17,464 nt of DNA from Planctomycetota bacterium (GTDB taxonomy: Bacteria > Planctomycetota > Phycisphaerae > Sedimentisphaerales > Anaerobacaceae). Below the pieces are notes generated by a model. It made no database searches, was not told the origin of the DNA, and saw only the letters and a list, made by a program, of their open reading frames with translations. Where the stretch lies: the NCBI GenBank assembly GCA_022567055.1, contig JADFHU010000025.1, forward strand, positions 1 through 17,464. The letters run 5' to 3'. The position numbers and the translations under genes were made by a program. How positions within the stretch are numbered: position 1 is the first letter of the stretch; the number at the start of each line of letters is the position of its first letter. Positions 7,546-14,129 of this stretch are shown here, in pieces.

Positions 7546-8551
7546 TAACGGAGTTCTTTATATAGGGATGGACTTAGGTACCAGCCGCAGCGCAGTGGCG
7601 GCCAGCAATGGCGTTCGCGAGTCAGTTTTCACTGCCGTTGGCTACCCTAAGGACGTTGTATCAAGAAAACTCTTCAAGGGCCGCGAAGCCCTCTTTGGAG
7701 AAGAGGCCATAAACAAGCGTACAGCTCTAGATTTTCATCAGCCCCTGGCAAAAGGTCTGATAAAAAATGCGGATATTGAAAAGAAGGCGGCCGAAGATAT
7801 AATCCGTCATGCCCTGGGAATGGCCCATTCACGCAAGGGAGATCTCATCTATGCGGTGATAGGTGCTCCTGCTCAGGCATCTGTGGATAACAAGCGTCTC
7901 ATCATCGAGGCAGTTCGTGAATTGGTCGATTCCGTCATTATCTGCTCAGAGCCCTTTGCCGTGGCCTACGGACTGGAAATACTGGATGAGGCGTTAGTGA
8001 TTGATATTGGCGCAGGCACCATCGACCTCTGCCGCATGCACGGTACCATGCCAGATGCCGAGGATCAGATTACCCTGGATAAAGCCGGTGACCACATCGA
8101 CCGGACTCTTTTCGAGTCTATAAAAGCCGCGTATCCCGAGGCCCAGTTCAGTATCCAGATGATAAAGGAAATCAAGGAAAAATTCTCCCGCTTAGAGGAT
8201 GCTATTGATCCCATCAAGGTTAACCTTCCGGTTAACGGTCGGCCTACTGAATTCGATATCACCGAGGAAATGAAGCAGGCATGCGGCACAATTGTGAAGC
8301 CCATGGTAGAGGCGCTCAACAGACTTATTGCTACTTTTGATCCTGAGTTTCAGGTTCTTTTGCGCAACAACGTTCTGCTTGGCGGAGGGGGATCACAAAT
8401 CCGTGGTCTGGATCGGGCACTGGAACGGGCCTTAGACGAACTCGGCGGCGGGCGTGTCAACAAAGTAGAAGAACCGCACTATGCCGGCGCCAACGGGGCC
8501 TTGAAAATCGCCCATGATATGCCCGAGGAATACTGGGAGAAACTCTCATGA
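7505..8551 (+). CDS. mamK: MamK-family actin-like filament protein
   Basis: Bacterial actin of the MamK family, ATP-dependent filaments that in magnetotactic bacteria align magnetosome chains. From the ATG at 7505 it has 348 residues, close to the roughly 347 of Magnetospirillum MamK. Visible actin-fold motifs are phosphate 1 (IGMDLGTSRSAV, 20-31), phosphate 2 (VIDIGAGTIDLC, 165-176) and the adenosine loop (LLGGGGSQIRGL, about 291-302). MamK-like segments include GYPKDVV, CSEPFAVAYGLE, a DAEDQITLDKAGDHID block and a tail ending in GALKIAHDMPEEYWEKL. Glu149 and Asp167 have the same 18-residue spacing as Glu143 and Asp161, which I recall as the ATPase residues of Magnetospirillum MamK. Alternative starts are a TTG at 7451 (18 residues longer, very basic) or an upstream frame beginning at ATG 7471. 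Composition is lower in G+C (45-53% in sampled lines). No other magnetosome gene is in the window, so a magnetosome role is unproven; MamK-like actins also occur in non-magnetotactic bacteria. Confidence 0.88.
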   Translation: MKTTDAVSNDAARDNGVLYIGMDLGTSRSAVAASNGVRESVFTAVGYPKDVVSRKLFKGREALFGEEAINKRTALDFHQPLAKGLIKNADIEKKAAEDIIRHALGMAHSRKGDLIYAVIGAPAQASVDNKRLIIEAVRELVDSVIICSEPFAVAYGLEILDEALVIDIGAGTIDLCRMHGTMPDAEDQITLDKAGDHIDRTLFESIKAAYPEAQFSIQMIKEIKEKFSRLEDAIDPIKVNLPVNGRPTEFDITEEMKQACGTIVKPMVEALNRLIATFDPEFQVLLRNNVLLGGGGSQIRGLDRALERALDELGGGRVNKVEEPHYAGANGALKIAHDMPEEYWEKLS

Positions 8552-8582
8552 AGAAAGGTTTTCTCCGGGCCACACCTATCAA

Positions 8583-8620
8583 TGAGACTGTACACTTCAG
8601 TCTTAATGCGTTTTAGTTTT
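8583..8620 (+). terminator. Possible terminator after the actin gene
   Basis: AGACTG (8585-8590) and CAGTCT (8598-8603) form a stem with a 7-base loop, extended outward by one G-U and one T-A pair. The stem is followed by a T-rich stretch (TTTTAGTTTT). The stem is short and only moderately G+C-rich, so it would be weak. Confidence 0.35.
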
Positions 8621-8752
8621 CAGGTAGACTGTACGCCTCACCTTCTTCAACATCGGTGATACATGGTGTCGTCCCCCAGAAGTGGGTGATCCAGGTCCGT
8701 ATGTGCGGTCCTATGGATTTGGCCATGGGCAATGACACTTTACGTCCGCAGT

Positions 8753-9349
8753 CTACTGTGTCCCCTGGTGCTTCTTGATGGCCGCTAGCACCTCGTCTCC
8801 ATCCTTTTGGGCCTTGACGGAGGTGTTGACATAGATGAGTTTCCCCTGCGGATCGGCCACGAAGGTCCAGCGGGCCAAGGAATAGGACCGGGTCATGGTG
8901 ATCTCTTGCCCGTCCACGGTCCGTTTGATGCTGCCCCCCTTGCGGATGGGAACGCCGAAGCGCTGGGCGATGAGACTGTTGACGTCGGAGAGCAGGGTGA
9001 AATTCAAATCGTAGGCATCACGAAAGATCTTCAGGTTCGTCACCGGATCCGCACTGATGCCGAGGATTTCCACGTGGGGTTCCTTTAGGTCTAGCAGCCG
9101 GTCCCGGTAGGTGCAGGCCTGCTTGGTACAGCCGCCTGTCATGGCCGCGGGGTAGAAGTAGAATACGCGGTATTTGCCGGCGTCCCCCTGACTCTCGGAT
9201 TGCCACAGGTGACCGTTGTGGTCGTTGGCGTTGAACGTGGGGACTTCCTGGCCCACGGCCAGCGGAGGCATCTCCGCAGCATGGCTCACGGTGGACATCA
9301 GACCGACGCTCATCAAGCAGAAAAGCCCATTCACTCTCATCAGACTCAT
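8753..9349 (-). CDS. Exported peroxiredoxin, BCP/PrxQ-like thiol peroxidase
   Basis: Thioredoxin-fold peroxiredoxin that would reduce hydrogen or organic peroxides with thiols. The N-terminus is a Sec signal peptide (hydrophobic core about 8-19, cleavage likely after SHA at 22-24), placing the enzyme outside the cytoplasm. The AhpC/TSA domain starts at VGQEVPTFNANDHNG. The active-site segment YFYPAAMTGGCTKQACTYRD contains the peroxidatic Cys (GGCT) and a second Cys five residues later (QAC), the pairing used by many atypical 2-Cys PrxQ/BCP proteins. Later family features include LGISADPVTNLKIFRDAY, LLSDVNSLIAQRFGV and RWTFVADPQGKLIYV. It is slightly longer than cytoplasmic BCP because of the leader and an insert around KGGSIKRTVDGQE. 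It is monocistronic and divergent from the following phosphoesterase gene. GGGAG 8-12 bases before the ATG is a fitting ribosome binding site. Confidence 0.93.
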   Translation of the reverse strand: MSLMRVNGLFCLMSVGLMSTVSHAAEMPPLAVGQEVPTFNANDHNGHLWQSESQGDAGKYRVFYFYPAAMTGGCTKQACTYRDRLLDLKEPHVEILGISADPVTNLKIFRDAYDLNFTLLSDVNSLIAQRFGVPIRKGGSIKRTVDGQEITMTRSYSLARWTFVADPQGKLIYVNTSVKAQKDGDEVLAAIKKHQGTQ

Positions 9350-9462
9350 AGTGTGCTCCCTTCAAATAACCTTCATTTACGGCCTACGTTTCTCCCATTT
9401 GCCCTGGCGGACCCACCCGCGCCAGCGATTATACTCGCTCCCGGCGAGGAGTGTGCTCCCTT
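9350..9462. repeat. Pair of 13-base direct repeats bracketing the peroxiredoxin leader
   Basis: AGTGTGCTCCCTT occurs at 9350-9362, directly before the peroxiredoxin start and including its ribosome binding site, and again at 9450-9462 over the -35 region. The copies are exactly 100 bases apart. They may be operator sites or the trace of a small duplication. Confidence 0.6.
9428..9457 (-). promoter_or_regulatory. Probable promoter of the peroxiredoxin gene
   Basis: On the minus strand a perfect TATAAT occupies 9433-9428. The matching -35 region is weak: AGCACA at 9457-9452, 18-base spacer, only the last three bases fit. It would start transcription near 9421 and leave a leader of about 70 bases. 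The weak -35 overlaps one copy of a 13-base direct repeat, which may mean an activator is involved. Confidence 0.45.
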
Positions 9463-9594
9463 TCTGTTTCCAAAATAGAAAAAATGAAGTGTTGAACCGA
9501 CATCGACCGCCCTGGGCCGGCTGCCACTTCGGCTTGCACTGTCCCTCTGTTGGCCGTAGTATCACGTACTCGTTTACTGCGATCCTCACCCGGG

Positions 9595-11325
9595 ATGGAG
9601 ACCGACTTGGTGGATCAACATGACTCTACAGCGGCTTTGAAGACGGCGACTCGTAGCGGGACGCCTTCCCGCAGGGGTCGTTTGATCATTCTCTGTCTCC
9701 TGTTGGCCGGCGTCGCCGGTTTTATCCTGGTTGAGCAGGTCGGCCGCCGCGTCGCGGCATCAAGGCCTGTGACGGTGTATCTGCTCGGCGATCCGCATCA
9801 TGCGGGGGAGGACCTCATGCGGGAGACCTTTCGGGCCGTGGGGTGCCAGGTGGAGTCGCTGCCCCTGGACCGATCGCCGGAGGGGCTGCCGGCCGACATG
9901 ATTGTCTTCGGATCGGAGGTCAGTGGGAGTGCTGCCTACAGGGCCTACAAGGATGTCTATGCGGGTGCGTTGACCCAGTACGTCTCCCGCGGCGGGCTGC
10001 TGGTCCATCTGGCCCAACGACCCGAGGTGGAACCCCAACCGCCTTTCCTCACTGAGGAAATGGAGGCCTATCGTCTAGGCCCGGATATTTCCCAGGTCTT
10101 TTTCCTGGCCGCAGACCATCCGCTGATGTCGGGGTTGGTGGAAGAGAGTCTATCCACCCTGTCGGCAACGCCGCAGATCTCCAGGGCATTTACCCAACCC
10201 AGGGGATTCCAAGTCGTGCTGGCGGCCGACCGCCTAGGTCACTACCCGGTTCTGATGGAGGGGACTTTGGGGCGGGGCCGGATGGTACTCAGTGCGCTGA
10301 GCCTTGACCGTGCGCCGCAGCGCGTGCGGAAACAGTTCTTCACAAACCTGGCCCAGGACGCCGACGCGCTGCGTCGTGGCCAGCGGCGGGGCGTATGGCC
10401 CACGACGACGTCGGACACCTATCAATCGCGGCACGCCGACTCCTGGACCCTTGTCGTGCTGCCGGATACGCAGAAATATGCCCGTCACTATCCCGGCATC
10501 CTCTTGGGACAGACCGCCTGGATCGCGCAAAACGCCGGCCCCTGCCGTATCCGCTACGTGCTGCACTTGGGGGACATGACCGAGACGAATCGTCGGGCGG
10601 AGTGGATGAACGTCCGAGATGCGATGGCGCTGATGGAGGGCAAGCTGCCCTACACGGTGTGTGCGGGCAATCACGACTACGGTCCCCAGGGAAATAGTTC
10701 GGATCGGGTGACGCTGCTGAACGAGATGTTTCCGGTGGAGCGTTTTGCCGAGTGGCCCACGTTTGGGGGCGTCATGGAGCCCGGTCGGATGGACAACAGC
10801 TTCCACCGGTTTGTCGCGGGAACCGATCATTGGCTGGTCTTGGTCTTGGAGTGGGCGCCCCGTGACGAGACCGTGGCCTGGGCGAATCGGATCATGTCGG
10901 CGCATCCGGACCACAAAGGCATCCTGGTCACGCATGCCTATGTGGATCGGGACAGCACGCGTCTGGACCATCATGCCGCGCCTAAGATGTGGAGCCACAA
11001 TCCCCACGATAGCCAGACCCCGGGTTCGATCAACGATGGCCAGGAACTGTGGGAAAAGCTGGTCAGGAAGCATGATTTTCGCTTTGTTTTTTGCGGTCAC
11101 ATCCTGGGGCAGGGCACGGGCTATGTGGCGAGTCGGAATGATCTGGGGCGGACGGTGCATCAGATGGCATCGAATTATCAAAACCGTGAACTGGGGGGTC
11201 AGGGCTACCTACGCCTGCTGGAATTCTATCCCGACCACAAAACGGTGGGCGTTCGCACCTATTCGCCCATCTTGGGACGTTTCCTTTTGGGGGCGGCGCA
11301 GCAATTCGAACTGGTGCTGGATTAA
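9595..11325 (+). CDS. Membrane-anchored GATase-like and metallophosphoesterase fusion protein
   Basis: Two-domain envelope protein, first gene of the downstream run. Numbered from ATG 9595: basic N-terminus, one membrane anchor (about 29-46), then a flavodoxin/GATase1-like domain (about 58-255; VTVYLLGD..., PADMIVFGSE, YVSRGGLLVHLAQ, GTLGRGRMVLSALS) resembling ThuA/DUF4350-type folds. A calcineurin-like phosphoesterase domain follows (about 285-560). Its metal ligands are visible as LPDTQKY (Asp at about 291), LGDMTE (Asp 327), GNHDY (Asn 359, His 360), THAY (His 447) and CGHILG (His 502). The usual second His of GHxH is replaced. Most of the protein should face the periplasm. Such enzymes hydrolyse phosphomono- or diesters, but the substrate cannot be read. 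Upstream TTG 9550 gives 15 more residues without support; TTG 9607 or GTG 9610 have GGAG at a good distance and are alternatives. It ends 13 bases before the next gene. Confidence 0.85.
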   Translation: METDLVDQHDSTAALKTATRSGTPSRRGRLIILCLLLAGVAGFILVEQVGRRVAASRPVTVYLLGDPHHAGEDLMRETFRAVGCQVESLPLDRSPEGLPADMIVFGSEVSGSAAYRAYKDVYAGALTQYVSRGGLLVHLAQRPEVEPQPPFLTEEMEAYRLGPDISQVFFLAADHPLMSGLVEESLSTLSATPQISRAFTQPRGFQVVLAADRLGHYPVLMEGTLGRGRMVLSALSLDRAPQRVRKQFFTNLAQDADALRRGQRRGVWPTTTSDTYQSRHADSWTLVVLPDTQKYARHYPGILLGQTAWIAQNAGPCRIRYVLHLGDMTETNRRAEWMNVRDAMALMEGKLPYTVCAGNHDYGPQGNSSDRVTLLNEMFPVERFAEWPTFGGVMEPGRMDNSFHRFVAGTDHWLVLVLEWAPRDETVAWANRIMSAHPDHKGILVTHAYVDRDSTRLDHHAAPKMWSHNPHDSQTPGSINDGQELWEKLVRKHDFRFVFCGHILGQGTGYVASRNDLGRTVHQMASNYQNRELGGQGYLRLLEFYPDHKTVGVRTYSPILGRFLLGAAQQFELVLD

Positions 11326-11329
11326 AGTT

Positions 11330-11333
11330 GGAG
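11330..11333 (+). promoter_or_regulatory. Ribosome binding site fixing the start of the first phosphatase
   Basis: GGAG lies 5 bases before the ATG at 11339. It supports this start over the much longer upstream open frame, which overlaps the phosphoesterase gene. Confidence 0.6.
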
Positions 11334-11338
11334 TCAGA

Positions 11339-11977
11339 ATGAGTTCAGACAAGAAGAAAGGTTCGGTCAAATGGTTGATTGCGGTGGGCGTGATCGCATT
11401 TAGTATTTGGCTCTACGAGGAGGTGATCGAGGAGTATGTGATCCCCGACCTCTTCCCCTTGCGGTGGGGGTGTGTCGAAGAGGGGTCTCTCTACCGTAGC
11501 GGCCAATTGTCTGCCGCGCTGGTGGAAAAAACCCTTAAGAAAAATGAGATCGCCGTGGTGATCGCGTTGAATGGAGAGCACGCGGCGCACAGAGACCATG
11601 AGGCCGAGATGCGAGCGGTGGCGTCGTTGGGTCTGGAGTTCCATCGCTTCCCACTGAAGGGTGACGGCACGGGTGACATTGCGATGTATGCGGAGGCGAT
11701 TAAGACGATTGTCCGTGCGCAAGCAGAAGAGAAACCGACGCAGGTGCACTGTGCCGCGGGCGTCCTGCGCTCCGGCGGCGTGCTGGCCTGCTACAAGCTA
11801 TTGGTCAAGGGGGAGTCTCCCGATCAGATCCGGCGGCATCTGAAGGACTATGGATGGAGGGCCGAGAAGGACAAGAAACTCCTACCCTTTATCAACGCCA
11901 ACATGAACCGACTGACAGAACTGCTCTTGGCAGAAGGCGTGATATCGAGCATTCCGAATCCACTGCCGACCCTGTGA
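11339..11977 (+). CDS. Membrane-anchored Cys-X5-Arg (dual-specificity-like) phosphatase, copy 1
   Basis: Cysteine-based phosphatase of the protein tyrosine/dual-specificity superfamily, 212 residues. A lysine-rich start and one membrane helix (about 11-25) anchor it. The domain begins at WGCVEEGSLYRSGQLS (43-58), where the Y-R-S-G-Q motif is typical of bacterial DSP-like enzymes. The P-loop is HCAAGVLRSGG: nucleophile Cys138, Arg144. A candidate general acid is in the GDGTGD segment near 108-113. The substrate could be phosphoprotein, phosphoinositide-like lipid or a polyprenyl-phosphate product; position beside GT-C glycosyltransferases favours a lipid-linked or envelope substrate, which is inference. 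It is clearly paralogous to the copy at 13479-14099: long stretches such as RSGQLSAALVE, TLKK, GDGTGDI and GGVLACY match. The stop overlaps the GTG start of the next gene (GTGA). Confidence 0.85.
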   Translation: MSSDKKKGSVKWLIAVGVIAFSIWLYEEVIEEYVIPDLFPLRWGCVEEGSLYRSGQLSAALVEKTLKKNEIAVVIALNGEHAAHRDHEAEMRAVASLGLEFHRFPLKGDGTGDIAMYAEAIKTIVRAQAEEKPTQVHCAAGVLRSGGVLACYKLLVKGESPDQIRRHLKDYGWRAEKDKKLLPFINANMNRLTELLLAEGVISSIPNPLPTL

Positions 11978-13440
11978 ACGCTGGGAAATCCTGCCGGGTG
12001 GGCGACGACCCGGAAAAGCCTGCGTGGTATGAGCTTCCTCACTACTCCCTGGCTGTCAAGGTCGTTGCCGGGATCGTCCTGGTGGGTACCTTCTATACGG
12101 GGGTGATCAAGAAGAATGGAGACTTTCAGAACCATTACCGCCTGGGCCAAGGTCTCCTCGAAGGTAGTCCCTACCTCCTGACAGAGGATAACCAGGATCC
12201 TTTCTGCGCCCACTATCCGCTGGGGCGACTCGTGTTGGATGCGCTCTTTGCCTTGCCTCCTTATCGCCTGAGTCGCGCCTTGAATTGGGGACTGGCCCTG
12301 GTCGGGCTGGTCATCTCCCTGCGGTGGTGGTTGCGCTTGTCGCAACCAAGTCAAGCAACCCAGGGAGCCGTGGCCTACGCCGCGGCGACACTGACGCTGT
12401 TCATGACGTTGCGCTGGTCGGTGCGTGACCTCGATGATTGTGGACAGCAGCTCCTATTGGTGTGGGCCCTGAGTGCCGCTGCCTGGTGGCTCAGTCGCGG
12501 TAAGGACTGGTCGGCCGGCGGCGTGTTGGGACTGGCTGTGACCTACAAGGCCACGCCGCTGCTCTTCTTGCCCCTGCTGCTCTACAAACGAAAGTGGGGG
12601 GCGGCCGCGGTCATGGGGGCCACCATCCTGCTGCTAAACGTGGCGGCCCCTGTGATGTTCCTCGGTGTATCCGGCATGGTGGAGGCCAGCAAGGTCTATT
12701 GGAACAAGGCCCGGCAGATCACCACTGATGCAGGGAAGGACCCCACGGTCAACGGTGTCGAACCTGCCAAGCATCAGAATCGCAACCTGACCTTCGCCCT
12801 GGCCCGTTTTCTCATGCGCTTTGAGCCGGGACACCCGCTCTTCATCGCGCATCCCGATGACGCAAGGACGGGTGGGGTGGCGCGGGCAGGCGCGCGCCCT
12901 CATCCTCTGTTCTGGCAGTTTCTCGATCTTTCGCCCCGCAGGGCCGGTCAAGTCATCAAGGCAGTGCTCTTGGTACTGGGCCTGGTATTGGCCATTCGTT
13001 ACCGCCGGCCTTGGCACTTGGATTCGGGGGACACCCATTTTCCGGGGGAGTGGACCGCGGTCATGGGCCTGTGTGCAATCCTCTCGCCTCTCTGCTGGGG
13101 TCAACACATGGTATTGTTCGTTCCGGCACTCTTCCTGGTCCTGCTGGCGCACCTTGGCGGTGGCGGTCAGCGTCGCCGCACCGTGGCGATCTGCCTGATT
13201 GCCCTGCTCATTTTGGGTCCGCAGCGCGAGCTGCTGGGCAGGGAGCTGTCGCTGGTTATCCATTCCTACAAGCTGGATACGGTGGCGGCGTTGCTGATTC
13301 TATGGTTGGTGCTAGGTCCCAAGGGACTCTTCGGGTCGCAGCGAGGCTCCGCCGTTCGGGCAGCGCCGCATGCGCCGGGCTCCATTGACCCGACCTCACC
13401 AAGCGAGTATGATCCGCGGACCCGAGTTGCGTCTGAGTGA
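11974..13440 (+). CDS. GT87-type (DUF2029) polyprenyl-phosphate-sugar glycosyltransferase
   Basis: Integral membrane GT-C glycosyltransferase of the GT87/DUF2029 type, which transfer sugars (often mannose) from a polyprenyl phosphate to lipid or glycan acceptors. About 488 residues from GTG 11974, which overlaps the preceding stop by 4 bases; a longer frame to 11854 would run through the phosphatase gene, and GTG 11998 is a shorter option. Near the N-terminus, after the first helix, GDFQNHYRLGQGLLEGSPYL contains the acidic residue expected of GT-C enzymes, followed by AHYPLGRLVLDALF. About ten further hydrophobic segments follow, with a periplasmic loop carrying GVEPAKHQNRNLTFALARFL, where an N-Q-S/N-R-x-like segment is common in the family. 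Donor and acceptor are unknown. Being flanked by two phosphatase paralogues is unusual. The stop overlaps the long-form start of the next gene. Confidence 0.8.
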   Translation: MNAGKSCRVGDDPEKPAWYELPHYSLAVKVVAGIVLVGTFYTGVIKKNGDFQNHYRLGQGLLEGSPYLLTEDNQDPFCAHYPLGRLVLDALFALPPYRLSRALNWGLALVGLVISLRWWLRLSQPSQATQGAVAYAAATLTLFMTLRWSVRDLDDCGQQLLLVWALSAAAWWLSRGKDWSAGGVLGLAVTYKATPLLFLPLLLYKRKWGAAAVMGATILLLNVAAPVMFLGVSGMVEASKVYWNKARQITTDAGKDPTVNGVEPAKHQNRNLTFALARFLMRFEPGHPLFIAHPDDARTGGVARAGARPHPLFWQFLDLSPRRAGQVIKAVLLVLGLVLAIRYRRPWHLDSGDTHFPGEWTAVMGLCAILSPLCWGQHMVLFVPALFLVLLAHLGGGGQRRRTVAICLIALLILGPQRELLGRELSLVIHSYKLDTVAALLILWLVLGPKGLFGSQRGSAVRAAPHAPGSIDPTSPSEYDPRTRVASE

Positions 13441-13478
13441 GTATCAGACGCTCTGCAAGTGCTTTCACTTGGACTGCC

Positions 13479-14099
13479 GTGAAGTCAAGACAACGAACCC
13501 AACGTATTGCCCTGGCTCTGCTTCTCTTGGGCGTCGCAGTCTGGTCTTGGGAAGAGGTCCTGGAAGACCGGCTCATTCCCAAGAACTGGGGCTGCGTCGA
13601 ACCGGGGCTGATCTACCGGAGCGGACAGCTCTCGGCCGCCCTCGTCGAGCGCACGCTGAAGAAACACAACATCGAGGTGGTCGTCACTCTGAACGGCGAG
13701 AAGCCTCAGGATGCAGATTGCCTGGAGGAGCGAGAGGCCTGCCGCACCTTGGGCATTGACTTGAAACGCTTTCCGCTTGGGGGTGATGGCACGGGCGACA
13801 TTCACCACTATGCGAATGCGATTGCGGCCATCGTTGCGGCCGTGAAGGCCCAGAGGCCCGTATTGGTGCACTGTGCCGCGGGTGCCCAGCGAACCGGGGG
13901 GGTGCTGGCCTGCTACCGTCTATTGGTGAAGGGCGATCCAAACGACCGTGTCCTACAGGAATTGTCCCACTATGGGTGGCGCCCGGAAAAGAACCCCAAG
14001 CTGCTGCCCTTTGTGAACGGGCATATGGCGGAGTTGGCGGCGCTGCTCAAAGAAAAACGCGTATTGGCAGAGGTGCCAGATCCGCTGCCTGTACTCTGA
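13479..14099 (+). CDS. Membrane-anchored Cys-X5-Arg phosphatase, copy 2
   Basis: Second dual-specificity-like phosphatase, 206 residues if started at GTG 13479. A GTG at 13437, overlapping the preceding stop as GTGA, adds 14 residues; 13479 aligns better with the first residues of the paralogue (MKSRQRTQ against MSSDKKKG) but neither has a clear ribosome binding site. Membrane helix at about 9-24, then WGCVEPGLIYRSGQLS. The P-loop is HCAAGAQRTGG: Cys132, Arg138. The C-terminal part (YGWRPEKNPKLLPFVNGHM) parallels YGWRAEKDKKLLPFINANM of copy 1. By eye more than half of aligned positions are identical, so the pair arose by duplication with GT87 between them. The difference in the P-loop (AQRT against VLRS) may reflect different substrates. 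Confidence 0.83.
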   Translation: MKSRQRTQRIALALLLLGVAVWSWEEVLEDRLIPKNWGCVEPGLIYRSGQLSAALVERTLKKHNIEVVVTLNGEKPQDADCLEEREACRTLGIDLKRFPLGGDGTGDIHHYANAIAAIVAAVKAQRPVLVHCAAGAQRTGGVLACYRLLVKGDPNDRVLQELSHYGWRPEKNPKLLPFVNGHMAELAALLKEKRVLAEVPDPLPVL

Positions 14100-14129
14100 A
14101 TTCCCGATCCCTAAGGAGTTGCCATCGCC

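Noticed and set aside
7505..8551. MreB or DnaK identity for the actin
   Set aside because: MamK-type blocks and C-terminal ending fit better; there is no substrate-binding domain of DnaK, and MreB-specific context (mreC, mreD) is absent.
8585..8635. Repeated AGACTGTAC motif as an attachment site
   Set aside because: Only two copies about 40 bases apart, no integrase or tRNA gene nearby, and one copy is explained by the hairpin.
10234..11181. Long minus-strand ORF of 315 codons
   Set aside because: It lies wholly opposite the phosphoesterase gene, whose metal-binding motifs are clear; the antisense product is His/Arg-rich and unlike any family.
10745..11338. Longer N-terminus for the first phosphatase
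   Set aside because: The extension overlaps the phosphoesterase gene in another frame and is Trp/Arg-rich shadow sequence. ATG 11339 has a good ribosome binding site and starts just before the membrane anchor.
11854..11973. Longer N-terminus for the GT87 gene
   Set aside because: It would run through the 3' end of the phosphatase gene. GTG 11974 gives the usual 4-base overlap and a membrane protein starting near its first helix.
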